Shown here: positions 18,965 through 27,859 of the stretch, piece by piece | Layout: each line of letters begins with the position of its first letter | How positions within the stretch are numbered: position 1 is the first letter of the stretch | Assembly: GCF_001047375.1 (NCBI RefSeq) | Contig: NZ_LFVU01000028.1 | Location: forward strand, 62,001 to 126,000 | DNA: 64,000 bases | Origin: Clostridium cylindrosporum DSM 605 | GTDB taxonomy: Bacteria; Bacillota; Clostridia; Clostridiales; Caloramatoraceae | Direction: 5' to 3' | Notes under the pieces: generated by a model | The model's input: only the letters and a program-made list of their open reading frames with translations | Told to the model about the DNA's origin: nothing | Databases searched by the model: none | Program-made: the position numbers and the translations under genes

Positions 18965-21079
18965 CTATATCTTAAACTTAGATATCTTATCTTTAATAGT
19001 GTCTGAAAGATTTAGTATCTCATCAAAACTTTCCTTTACATGATTATTTTCTTCTAGAATATCTAAATTTCTTTCAGATATATTAGTAGCTCCTGCTGCA
19101 CCTTCATTAACTGCAGCTGTTACACCCTCTATTACATTAACCATGCCTTTAATTGAATCTAAAACATTTTCTGAAGCATAACCAAAATCAGATACTATTT
19201 TTTCAACTGTAGTCGCATCACTACTATATTTTTCTGTAGCAAGTAGCATTTTATCGTAATCGCCTCTAACATTTTGTTCCATATAATCTAACATGGTTTT
19301 CGAACTACCTACAAGATGCTCCACAGATTTAGTTACTTTTTCTGTTATAACTTGTATTTCCTCAACTGTATTTTTTGATGATTCCGCAAGATTTCTTATC
19401 TCATTTGCAACAACTGAGAATCCTCTTCCGGCTTCCCCTGCTCTTGCAGCTTCTATTGCTGCATTTAATGCCAAAAGATTTGTTTGTGCGGTTATTTCCA
19501 TTATAGAATCAGAAAGTACCTTTATTTCATTTACTGCCTCTGATTCCTTTAAGGCTTTCTCAAGTTTTGCCTTAGTACTTATAAATACTTTTTCTCCTTC
19601 TTCCTTAGAGACTTTAAAGTCTTCTCTTAAATCAATTGCTCTTCCACTAATTTCTCTTGCAACTTGAACACCTTCTTCTGATCTTTTTGCAACCTCTTCT
19701 ATTGATTTTTCTATTTCAAGTGATGAACTATTCATCTCCTCAGCTGATGTTGCAGTTTCCTCGATTGTAGCTGATAACTGCTGTGTAGTTGATGATACAC
19801 TTTCAACATTATCACGAAGTAAATTCATATTGTAGTTAGCATCTGCTACTACACTTTTTAGAGCATCCGCTTCATTAGAAACATCCTCTATTAAGCTTCT
19901 TATAGATTCTCTCATTTTTACAACAGAGTTTGCTATAATCCCTATTTCATCTTTTTTATAAAATATATTGTCTGCTACCTTTTGTGTGAAATCTGCATTA
20001 GCGATTATCTCAATATAAGAAGATAAATCAACTAAAGGCTTTGACGCTTTCCTCATAAAGAACATCGTAATTAATACTACAAGTAGTGTTATAATTATTG
20101 TTGATGTTATTATTTTTTTAAGTAGTGAATAATACTCTGAATAAATATTATCTACTGGAATTGAAGCACAAAAACTCCATTTTGTATCAATCCCTGAGAT
20201 TATTATTGGCTTATATACATTTAACATTTTAGTATTTGTTACGCTACTATCTATTTCCTTACTAAAAGCTTTTCCCTCATGTATTAATGAGAATATACTA
20301 CTATCTATGCCTTTATTTACATCTGTAACATTCTTACCAATAAAATCTTTATTAAACCCATGACTAGCTATAATTCCCTTTTCCGATAATGTGTAAGTGT
20401 AACCATTAAAGGGTCTTGCATTTTGAGTCACATTCTGCATTGAACTTAGTGAAATATCTGCACCTATAACCCCTTTAAATACCCCATTGTTATCAATAAT
20501 AGGAAGAACAATAGCAACAATCCATGTTTTCTCACCATCGATATCATACTGAATTGGCTCCATTATAAAAGGCTTCTTTGTTCTTTTTGCTATTTGATAA
20601 TAATTATTTTGATCTGTACTTTCATAATCCGTTAATGTAGATACCTCAGTTCCTGATTTTGTTTTAGAAACATATGGCACTAATCTACCTGTCTTATCAT
20701 AACCTGGTTTATTTATGTATTCCTTATCTTTTCCATCAAATGCATTTGGTTCGTAGCATGCATATGCACCTACAAGTGAACTTGAATTTTTTAAATTTGC
20801 TTTAATTATTTCTACTACATTTTCTCTTGTTGCCTTACCGTCGATTTGATATAACTCAATTGTATCTCTTATTTGCCTTGTAACATAATTAGAAGATTCC
20901 ATTTGTGCTTTTATTTCCTTAGAATATCCGCTTGAAACTTCATTGGCAATAATTAATGACTGTTTGTAAGAACTTTGTTTTACAGTATTTAATACCAAAA
21001 TAGATATTATAAATACTGATATCAAAAATATCGTTCCTGAAATTATACTAAGCTTTGATGCTAATTTTAATTTACCCAA
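18965..21079 (-). CDS. Methyl-accepting chemotaxis protein (dCache type), upstream copy
   Basis: Chemoreceptor with the same plan as its neighbour: TM1, double-Cache sensor, TM2, HAMP and signalling helix with [15 protein letters not shown]. The two copies match almost residue for residue in TM1, membrane-proximal sensor, HAMP and signalling parts. Differences cluster at about residues 85-195, for example [17 protein letters not shown] here against [17 protein letters not shown], which is where the ligand pocket of a double-Cache domain lies. The start is TTG 21079, six bases after GGAGGTG, as in the other copy. 704 residues. The ligand is not predictable from this reading. Confidence 0.92.
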   Translation of the reverse strand: MGKLKLASKLSIISGTIFLISVFIISILVLNTVKQSSYKQSLIIANEVSSGYSKEIKAQMESSNYVTRQIRDTIELYQIDGKATRENVVEIIKANLKNSSSLVGAYACYEPNAFDGKDKEYINKPGYDKTGRLVPYVSKTKSGTEVSTLTDYESTDQNNYYQIAKRTKKPFIMEPIQYDIDGEKTWIVAIVLPIIDNNGVFKGVIGADISLSSMQNVTQNARPFNGYTYTLSEKGIIASHGFNKDFIGKNVTDVNKGIDSSIFSLIHEGKAFSKEIDSSVTNTKMLNVYKPIIISGIDTKWSFCASIPVDNIYSEYYSLLKKIITSTIIITLLVVLITMFFMRKASKPLVDLSSYIEIIANADFTQKVADNIFYKKDEIGIIANSVVKMRESIRSLIEDVSNEADALKSVVADANYNMNLLRDNVESVSSTTQQLSATIEETATSAEEMNSSSLEIEKSIEEVAKRSEEGVQVAREISGRAIDLREDFKVSKEEGEKVFISTKAKLEKALKESEAVNEIKVLSDSIMEITAQTNLLALNAAIEAARAGEAGRGFSVVANEIRNLAESSKNTVEEIQVITEKVTKSVEHLVGSSKTMLDYMEQNVRGDYDKMLLATEKYSSDATTVEKIVSDFGYASENVLDSIKGMVNVIEGVTAAVNEGAAGATNISERNLDILEENNHVKESFDEILNLSDTIKDKISKFKI

Positions 21080-21309
21080 TTTTGTCACCTCCATAATTAC
21101 TAAAACCTAAACCTATATTATCCATTTAAAAATTTTATCAAGTATACCCTTAATTATGTTCAATCAGATTACCAATGTTAAATTGTCTCAAAATTTATAA
21201 GTCAAATTTAGTCATATATTGTAGTTATATAATATATTCTAACATATATTATCAATTTTACCATTAATATCGATATTTTCTATGTATATTTATTTAATAA
21301 ATAATTAAC

Positions 21310-21350
21310 AAAAAAAGACTATAGATTAATAAGTTATTAATCTATAGTCT
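21310..21350 (-). terminator. Terminator after sdaAB-sdaAA
   Basis: AGACTATAGATTAATA pairs with TATTAATCTATAGTCT around AGT; T7 follows on the minus strand. Confidence 0.88.
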
Positions 21351-21370
21351 CAAATAAACTAAGGAATTTA

Positions 21371-22240
21371 TTATTCTCCTAAAATTTCTTTTCTTAGCTT
21401 AATACCAGTTGGAGTAGCTGCCATTCCTCCTAGAGCTGTTTCCCTAAGTGTATGTGGAAGAGCTTTTCCTACTTCATACATAGCCTCTACAACCTCATCA
21501 AAAGGTACTATACTCTTAACACCTGCGAGTGCTAGGTCAGCTGAAGTTAGTGCATTAACAACACCTGATGAATTTCTTTTAGCACATGGTGCCTCAACAA
21601 GTCCCGCAATAGGATCACACACAAGTCCTAAAACATTCTTTATGGCTATACAAGCAGCGTTAAATGACATTTCTGGTGTTCCACCTGCCATCTCAACAAT
21701 AGCAGCTGCAGACATTGCTGCTGCTGATCCGCACTCTGCTTGGCATCCGCCTTCAGCCCCAGCAACAGTTGCATTTCTAACTATTATTTGACCAATACCT
21801 GATGCTGTGAATAAAGCTCTTACCATATCCTCTTCAGATGCCCCTAGAACCTCAGCTGCTGTAATAACAGCTGCTGGAAGTATCCCACATGATCCAGCTG
21901 TAGGTGCTGCTACTATCTTACCCATAGCAGCATTAACTTCTGAACATGACAATGCTCTTGCCATTGCTTTATTTATAGTTTCACCGCAAAGTGTTTTCTT
22001 AGTTGCATAATCATGTGTTCTCTTAGCGTCTCCTCCAATAAGACCACTTACAGATTTAACTGCTTCGTTTAGCCCCTTATTAGCTGATTCTACCATGATA
22101 TGTAGATTATTCTTCATTTTTTCGTTTATTTCATCAGTTGTTAGAGAATGTAACTTTGCTTCATACTCTAAAACCAAATCACTTATTTTACAATTTTTTT
22201 CTTTAGTCATTTCTAATAACTCTTTACCAGTTGTATACAT
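21371..22240 (-). CDS. sdaAA: L-serine dehydratase, alpha subunit (Fe-S)
   Basis: Catalytic subunit of the [4Fe-4S] L-serine ammonia-lyase that deaminates serine to pyruvate. Blocks seen: PTAGSCGILPAAVITAAE (about residue 136), AEGGCQAECGSAAAM (about 184) and LVCDPIAGLVEAPCAKRNS (about 227); the Cys residues in these blocks hold the cluster. Length 289, as in Bacillus. GAGGTGA five bases ahead selects ATG 22240 over GTG 22249. It follows the beta gene by 14 bases. Confidence 0.95.
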   Translation of the reverse strand: MYTTGKELLEMTKEKNCKISDLVLEYEAKLHSLTTDEINEKMKNNLHIMVESANKGLNEAVKSVSGLIGGDAKRTHDYATKKTLCGETINKAMARALSCSEVNAAMGKIVAAPTAGSCGILPAAVITAAEVLGASEEDMVRALFTASGIGQIIVRNATVAGAEGGCQAECGSAAAMSAAAIVEMAGGTPEMSFNAACIAIKNVLGLVCDPIAGLVEAPCAKRNSSGVVNALTSADLALAGVKSIVPFDEVVEAMYEVGKALPHTLRETALGGMAATPTGIKLRKEILGE

Positions 22241-22254
22241 TAAAATCACCTCGC

Positions 22255-22704
22255 TTACTTGTTTAGTTCTGAATCTTTATCTATTTTTTCTCCATCTATG
22301 TTGGTGATTACCATATTTCCTCCACCAATAGATGATCCTGTTATCGTTTTAGTACTTCCATCATTCATATAGAATACCATCTTAACAGTATTTGGATGTT
22401 CATCACCTAAATCAGTTGGAATATATTTAAGTTCTATGCCCTTAGATTCAGCTAACTGAATAGCTGTTCTTAATCTTTCATCATCAGTTTCCATACCAAG
22501 TATTCCAGCTGCTAAGGCTCTATCTGTTCCATGCCCCTTATATGTTTCAGCAAATGATCCATGTAGATAAAATTCTACCTTTTTAAAATCTTCGCCTACT
22601 ACTCCCCTTGCTACTTTTCCAAGTCTTGCTGCCCCTGCAGTATGGGAGCTTGATGGACCGATCATAACTGGTCCTAAAACATCAAAAACACTGTAGTTCT
22701 TCAT
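22255..22704 (-). CDS. sdaAB: L-serine dehydratase, beta subunit lacking the ACT domain
   Basis: Partner of the alpha subunit next to it. The start MKNYSVFDVLGPVMIGPSSS, HTAGAARLG (about residue 22) and the block HGTDRALAAGILGM (about 58) are typical. The protein stops at residue 149, straight after ITNIDGEKI, whereas the usual beta subunit of about 220 residues continues into a C-terminal ACT domain. Only 14 bases separate the stop from the alpha gene, so the domain is truly absent rather than shifted to another frame. ATG at 22704 has AGGAGG. Confidence 0.9.
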   Translation of the reverse strand: MKNYSVFDVLGPVMIGPSSSHTAGAARLGKVARGVVGEDFKKVEFYLHGSFAETYKGHGTDRALAAGILGMETDDERLRTAIQLAESKGIELKYIPTDLGDEHPNTVKMVFYMNDGSTKTITGSSIGGGNMVITNIDGEKIDKDSELNK

Positions 22705-22874
22705 TTTATCCTCCTAATTATTCCCCTAATTATCTTTAACTTTGTACTTGTATTTTACCATTATATCCTGCTTTACTCAATAAAATTATATCTATACATA
22801 TCGTAAAATTGTATCAATAATCCAATAGCATGCATATTATATATCATATATGCTTTTTATAATTGGAGGTAGTT

Positions 22875-23351
22875 ATGTCAGATATCAAAAATAATAATTC
22901 TATTCATTCAGAAAAAAATAGAATGCTCATTTGTCCAAGACTTAACGAATATAATGAAACTATAGATAATCATACTATTTATAATGATTCTTCTCAAGAT
23001 AGTTTCCCATTTTATGAATATGAATATACACTTAATGAAAATTCAAATGATCCTTTCTCTATAGATAGTGAAGTTAGAGAAGGTGACTTCCACTATAATT
23101 TAATGAATAGAAAAATAGGTAATCCAAATCATGATATAGATTCCGATTTCTCTGATAAAATTTTTGGAGATGAAATGCAATATCCAAATAATTTTCAAGT
23201 AGAAGTTAATCGTATCCTTAGAAGAATAGAATTTAGTGATCCTAATATTTTCAGATTTTTAGCAACTAAGGGAATTTCATATCCTATGGCTAGAAGGCTA
23301 GTTAGGAGAATAATAATTCTAACTCTTAGATATAGTAGAAGCAAGCTCTAA
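22875..23351 (+). CDS. Unrecognised acidic protein with conserved-looking basic C-terminus
   Basis: I do not recognise this 158-residue protein. The first 105 residues are polar, Asn/Asp/Glu-rich and probably disordered; the last 50 (from about QVEVNRILRRIEF) are helical and basic, with a RRLVRRII stretch near the end. No membrane segment or signal peptide. GGAGGT selects ATG 22875 over the frame opening at 22863. It stands alone between the serine dehydratase operon and a shared terminator. A spore or DNA-associated role would be a guess. Confidence 0.65.
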   Translation: MSDIKNNNSIHSEKNRMLICPRLNEYNETIDNHTIYNDSSQDSFPFYEYEYTLNENSNDPFSIDSEVREGDFHYNLMNRKIGNPNHDIDSDFSDKIFGDEMQYPNNFQVEVNRILRRIEFSDPNIFRFLATKGISYPMARRLVRRIIILTLRYSRSKL

Positions 23352-23360
23352 ACAATATAA

Positions 23361-23404
23361 GAGGCTAAAATAGAAGGTTTTTAATCCTTTTATTTTAGCC
23401 TCTA
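23361..23404. terminator. Bidirectional terminator
   Basis: GAGGCTAAAATA pairs with TATTTTAGCCTC between convergent genes, with T-rich sequence on both exits. Confidence 0.82.
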
Positions 23405-23415
23405 ATTTTTATAGG

Positions 23416-24267
23416 TTATATTGATTGCTTTTTAAAGCCACTTCCTTGAACCTCTGAAGCATCTATAATAGTTATAAATGCCGTTGGGTCTACATCTTCA
23501 ACAATTCTTTTTACTCTCATCAGCTGCTTAAGTGGTACTATACAATATAATACTCTTTTTCTATCTCCAGTATAAGCACCTTCGCCGTAAAGGTATGTTA
23601 CACCTCTACCTAAAGTACTCATTATTACAGATGATACTTCCGTTTCCTTTTCAGTAACTATAAATAGAAGTTTTTTTCTATCAAGACCATCAATTACTCT
23701 ATCCATAAGAAGTGTTGTAATATACATTGCCATCAGGGTATATAGAATAATATCTATTCCACTTATAAATGCACCACAGCCAACTATAACAAGATTCATT
23801 ACAAATGATAGTGTTGATACATTTATACCGGTTCTTTTTTTAAATACTACAGCTATAATATCTATTCCTCCAAGGGAACCTCCATACTTTAGAATTATCC
23901 CAAGTCCTACACCTGAAAGGGCCCCTGCATATACGCTAGATAAAATTATATCCTTCGTAAATATATGCTCTGATATTCCCTGTGTTAAAAGTAAGAAAAC
24001 AGAATTAGATATCATTCCAAGTAAGCTATAAATTATGAAATCTTTATCAACTTCCTTAATACCAAATAAGAAAATCGGTATATTTATCAGAAGAATTAAT
24101 ATACCTGTTGGTATATTTGCTATATATTCTACAATAATAGCTATCCCTGTTACACCACCACTTAAAAGCTTATGTGGGATTATAAATGCATTTACTGCGA
24201 TTGCTGAAATTAAACTACCGATTAGAATCATTATTATTCTAAGTATAAACTCTTTCTTTGTCTGCAT
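23416..24267 (-). CDS. YitT family membrane protein (DUF161-DUF2179)
   Basis: Membrane protein of the YitT family: about five to six hydrophobic helices (residues 10-170) with the family block LLSGGVTGIAIIVEYI (about 34) and KYGGSLGGIDIIA (about 127), followed by a soluble C-terminal DUF2179 domain (about 200-280) ending KRIVEDVDPTAFITI. Function unknown. ATG 24267 has a strong GGGGGGAG. It lies behind tldE on the same strand with a 27-base gap and may be co-transcribed. Confidence 0.85.
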   Translation of the reverse strand: MQTKKEFILRIIMILIGSLISAIAVNAFIIPHKLLSGGVTGIAIIVEYIANIPTGILILLINIPIFLFGIKEVDKDFIIYSLLGMISNSVFLLLTQGISEHIFTKDIILSSVYAGALSGVGLGIILKYGGSLGGIDIIAVVFKKRTGINVSTLSFVMNLVIVGCGAFISGIDIILYTLMAMYITTLLMDRVIDGLDRKKLLFIVTEKETEVSSVIMSTLGRGVTYLYGEGAYTGDRKRVLYCIVPLKQLMRVKRIVEDVDPTAFITIIDASEVQGSGFKKQSI

Positions 24268-24294
24268 ATGTCTCCCCCCTTGCCATATACAAAG

Positions 24295-25644
24295 TTATTT
24301 TCCTGATATGTTCATCTCTTTAATTACTATACTAGGACTTCCATAGCCTCCTGCACCTGATGGTACACTTAGCTTAAAATCTGCTGCAACTTCTTCTACA
24401 TCTTTTAATAAATTATAAAAGTTTCCTGATATAGTTATTTGCTCAACAGGACCTATAACTTTACCATTTTTAATTAGCTTTCCAAGGGCTGCTAATGAAA
24501 AGTCCCCTGAAACAGAATTTGCGCCTGAATGTAATCCTTGAAGTTCTGTTATAAGTATTGTTTCATCAGAATCCTTAATTATATTATCTAAACTTCTTTC
24601 CCCTTTTTCAATATATAAATTTGTTGGTGATATATCTACAGGTGATTTATATGATGCTTTAAATCCATTACCAGTAGACTCTACTCCATCCTTTTTCGAT
24701 GTTTTAATGTTATGTAAGTATGTTTTTAGAATTCCATTTTCAATTAATGTTTTCTTATAGGTTGCAACTCCTTCATCATCAAATGTACATTTTGAGCTAC
24801 CCTCTTCTAAAAATGGATTATCTATTATATTTATTTTATCTGATGCTATTTTTTCACCTATTTTATTCTTAAGTAGTGATAATCCCTTATGTACTGCATC
24901 TGCTGAGAATACTGATGCAAATGTACTAAGGAAATCCGCTGCAGCATCATATCTTAAAATAATCTTATACTTTCCTGTTTTTGGAGTTGTTGCCCCTATT
25001 TTAGACACCGTCTCCTCTGTTGCTTCCTTAGCTATTTCTTCGAACTCTAAATCATTATAGGATTCGACCATTTTAAAGCTACTTCCACTTTTAACATCTT
25101 CTCCATCTTTAGCAACGAGACTAAGATATGCTATACATATTCCTGATGAATCCTCAAGGTCAAGTCCCTTAGTATTAATTATTCTTCTACTCCCCTTTGC
25201 TGTTTGAAGTATACAGTGTTGAACAGATTCAATTCTTTTGTCTATGCTAGACCCTAATTTTTCAAGATCTATAACATTTTTAATTTTTTTCTCAGTATCT
25301 ACCTCTTTGTATTTACTCTCAAAAGGTTTATGATAATCTGAACTTCCTTCAAAAATAAATTCTTCACCTTTTATTTCAACTTCTTCAATATTATTCTTAG
25401 CTGAAATAACTAAATATTCAATGTCTTCCTCTTCAAATTTCTCTGTAAAGGAATAACCCATTTTACCATCAATAATACCTCTAAATGATAGTCCTCTTGA
25501 AGTATTAACACTATATGAATCAATTTCTTCACTATAAACTTTTACTTCAAAGCTATCACTATCAACATAGTATATTTCCATTTCTTCAAATCCTAATTCT
25601 TTTCCCTTTGAAAATAACTTATTTGAAAAATCCTTAATATTCAT
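24295..25644 (-). CDS. tldE: TldE/PmbA family metallopeptidase subunit
   Basis: Non-catalytic partner of TldD; the heterodimer degrades or matures unfolded peptides. At 449 residues it matches the PmbA/TldE length, and it lacks the HEAxGH zinc motif, as expected. Ends in the PSGAGGYGSPSIVIKEMNISG block typical of the family. The frame opens at 25668, but AGAGGTGATAGT directly precedes ATG 25644. It begins ten bases after the tldD stop. Confidence 0.88.
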   Translation of the reverse strand: MNIKDFSNKLFSKGKELGFEEMEIYYVDSDSFEVKVYSEEIDSYSVNTSRGLSFRGIIDGKMGYSFTEKFEEEDIEYLVISAKNNIEEVEIKGEEFIFEGSSDYHKPFESKYKEVDTEKKIKNVIDLEKLGSSIDKRIESVQHCILQTAKGSRRIINTKGLDLEDSSGICIAYLSLVAKDGEDVKSGSSFKMVESYNDLEFEEIAKEATEETVSKIGATTPKTGKYKIILRYDAAADFLSTFASVFSADAVHKGLSLLKNKIGEKIASDKINIIDNPFLEEGSSKCTFDDEGVATYKKTLIENGILKTYLHNIKTSKKDGVESTGNGFKASYKSPVDISPTNLYIEKGERSLDNIIKDSDETILITELQGLHSGANSVSGDFSLAALGKLIKNGKVIGPVEQITISGNFYNLLKDVEEVAADFKLSVPSGAGGYGSPSIVIKEMNISGK

Positions 25645-25654
25645 ACTATCACCT

Positions 25655-27034
25655 CTACTTTCCGCCACCTACTGTTATATTCTTAACTCTTATTGTAGGT
25701 TGACCTACATTTGTAGGAATGCTTCCACTTATAGAACCACACATTCCCTGTCCCATAGAAAGATTATTACCTATCATATCTATATCCATTAGTACTTGGG
25801 AACCCTTACCTATTAATGTTGCACCTCTAACAGGTCTATCTATCTTTCCATCTTTTATAAGGTATCCCTCAAGTACGCTAAAGTTAAATTCACCAGTTAC
25901 AGGATTTACTGAGCCTCCCCCCATGTATTTTGCATATATACCCTCATTTGTTGCGGATATAATCTCCTCTTGAGTGCTTTTACCTGGAGCTATAAATGTA
26001 TTTGTCATTCTTGAGGTTGGAGCATATTTATAACTTTGTCTTCTTGAGTTCCCTGTAGCCTCCATACCCATTCTTCTGCCATTTAACTTATCTATCATAT
26101 ATCCCTTTAACACACCATTTTCTATTAGTATATTTCTTCTTCCTTTATTTCCTTCATCATCTATACTAATTGATCCCCATTCATTTGGAATTGATCCATC
26201 ATCAATCGCAGTAAGAATAGGTGATGCTATTTTTTCTCCTAATTTACCTGAAAAAACAGAGTGCCCCTTTGCAACTGATGTTGCTTCTAGGGAGTGTCCA
26301 CATGCCTCATGGAATATAACTCCTCCGAAACCATTATCTATTACTACATCCATATTACCTGATGGACATTTATCAGCATGAAGCATTGTAAGAGCTATTC
26401 TTGATGCTTCCTTTGCATACCACTCAACATCAGTATGATCAAAAAACTCAAAGCCCATTGACTTTCCTGGTCCAAAGAACCCTGTTTGATTCTCAACTCC
26501 ATCTGATGCAACAGATTGAATAGCTATTCTGGTTCTACATCTTCTATCATTTGTTATTAATCCCTCTGAGTTTGCTATATATACTTTTTTATCATTATCA
26601 GCGTACCTAGCTGTAACTTGAACTATTTCACTTGAATAATCCTTTGCTGCCTTATATGCTTCTTTTATTTTGTCTACTTTCTTCCCAATTACAATATCCT
26701 CTGGCAAATGAATTATCGGATTAATATTATTGTTATTTCTTATAACTAGGTCTTTTAAATCTGCTCCACTTCCTTTAATAGCACTTGCAGCATCCCTTGC
26801 ACATTTTAATAAGCCTTCTCTAGTAACATTATTAGTATGCACATAAACGGATTTTAGACCTGAAAAAATTCTAATACCTGCTCCAAATGTTTTTCCTGAT
26901 AGAACATCCTCTACCTTACCATTTGTTATTACCGCTGTGTTTATTTTCTCTTCTTCTATGTATATTTCCCCAAAGTCTGCACCTGTACTTAATGCTTCTT
27001 TTAGTATTTCATGACTTAAATCCTTTTCTATCAT
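25655..27034 (-). CDS. tldD: TldD family zinc metallopeptidase
   Basis: Catalytic subunit of the TldD/E protease, cytoplasmic. The zinc motif is HEACGHSLEA (about residue 248), and GTLIGKG-type and GQPTIRVKNITVGG blocks lie near the C-terminus. 459 residues. GGAGG lies seven bases ahead of ATG 27034; the GTG at 27040 is inside that region. First gene of tldD-tldE. TldD/E is known for peptide-antibiotic maturation as well as general peptide turnover; no precursor peptide gene is visible nearby. Confidence 0.92.
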   Translation of the reverse strand: MIEKDLSHEILKEALSTGADFGEIYIEEEKINTAVITNGKVEDVLSGKTFGAGIRIFSGLKSVYVHTNNVTREGLLKCARDAASAIKGSGADLKDLVIRNNNNINPIIHLPEDIVIGKKVDKIKEAYKAAKDYSSEIVQVTARYADNDKKVYIANSEGLITNDRRCRTRIAIQSVASDGVENQTGFFGPGKSMGFEFFDHTDVEWYAKEASRIALTMLHADKCPSGNMDVVIDNGFGGVIFHEACGHSLEATSVAKGHSVFSGKLGEKIASPILTAIDDGSIPNEWGSISIDDEGNKGRRNILIENGVLKGYMIDKLNGRRMGMEATGNSRRQSYKYAPTSRMTNTFIAPGKSTQEEIISATNEGIYAKYMGGGSVNPVTGEFNFSVLEGYLIKDGKIDRPVRGATLIGKGSQVLMDIDMIGNNLSMGQGMCGSISGSIPTNVGQPTIRVKNITVGGGK

Positions 27035-27275
27035 TACCACACCTCCATAATAAAATAATAATATTAAGACTATATTAAGTTAATATTATATATATAGATA
27101 AATTAACCTTCCTAATATATTATTTTCATTTATTTAAAATCATAAACTTAAATTCCATAATTTATTTAACATTTATTTTATCATATTATATCAAATAATT
27201 GTGTTAAGTATTCATCGACTAATAACACTTTATATTATAAAATAATTCTAACAAATATTCACTGGAGGAGATAAT

Positions 27276-27824
27276 ATGTGGAAAGTTTACACAAAAACAG
27301 GAGACAGTGGGTTAACCTCAACTGCTAAAAATACAAGGATACCTAAAGACAGTATTTTAATTGAACTTCAAGGAGGCATAGATGAAATTAATGCTAGCAT
27401 TGGATATTTAAGAAGTCTTATTTATCCTAAGAATAATTTTCATAGCATAGATAAAGAATTAAAAGAAATACAACATACTATATTTCTTCTTGGAAGTGAA
27501 GTCTCTTTTAATTTAGAAAAGACATTTGTTAACAGTGAACATATTTCTTTTTTAGAAAATAGAATTGACTTTATGACTAATATATCTCCAGAACTTAACT
27601 CCTTTATTTACTGTAGTGGCACAACTGAATCTACATATTCCCATGTTATAAGAACTATTATTAGGCGCGTTGAGAGATGTTTTGTCACGGTTTTAAGAGA
27701 ACTTAATCAAAATACTTATCCCCATAGTTATATGTATGTTAATCGACTTTCAGATTACTTTTTCGCTCTTGGTAGATATATTAATTCTATAGACGGCTTC
27801 CTTGAAGAGCCACTAACTATATAA
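27276..27824 (+). CDS. Cob(I)alamin adenosyltransferase, PduO type
   Basis: Converts cob(I)alamin and ATP to adenosylcobalamin. The N-terminal YTKTGDSGLT with GGIDEINASIGYLRS (about residue 34) and the later RTIIRRVER (about 125) and YVNRLSDYFFALGRY (about 152) are the PduO ATP- and corrinoid-binding blocks. 182 residues. GGAGGAG precedes ATG 27276. Single-gene unit. No cobalamin biosynthesis or B12-dependent enzyme gene adjoins, although queG elsewhere in the window also uses cobalamin. Confidence 0.92.
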   Translation: MWKVYTKTGDSGLTSTAKNTRIPKDSILIELQGGIDEINASIGYLRSLIYPKNNFHSIDKELKEIQHTIFLLGSEVSFNLEKTFVNSEHISFLENRIDFMTNISPELNSFIYCSGTTESTYSHVIRTIIRRVERCFVTVLRELNQNTYPHSYMYVNRLSDYFFALGRYINSIDGFLEEPLTI

Positions 27825-27859
27825 AAAGCTATATAGGGTCTTCCCTATATAGCTTTTTA
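27823..27859. terminator. Bidirectional terminator
   Basis: AAAAAGCTATATAGGG pairs with CCCTATATAGCTTTTT around TCTT; it serves the adenosyltransferase gene and the convergent kinase gene. Confidence 0.88.
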
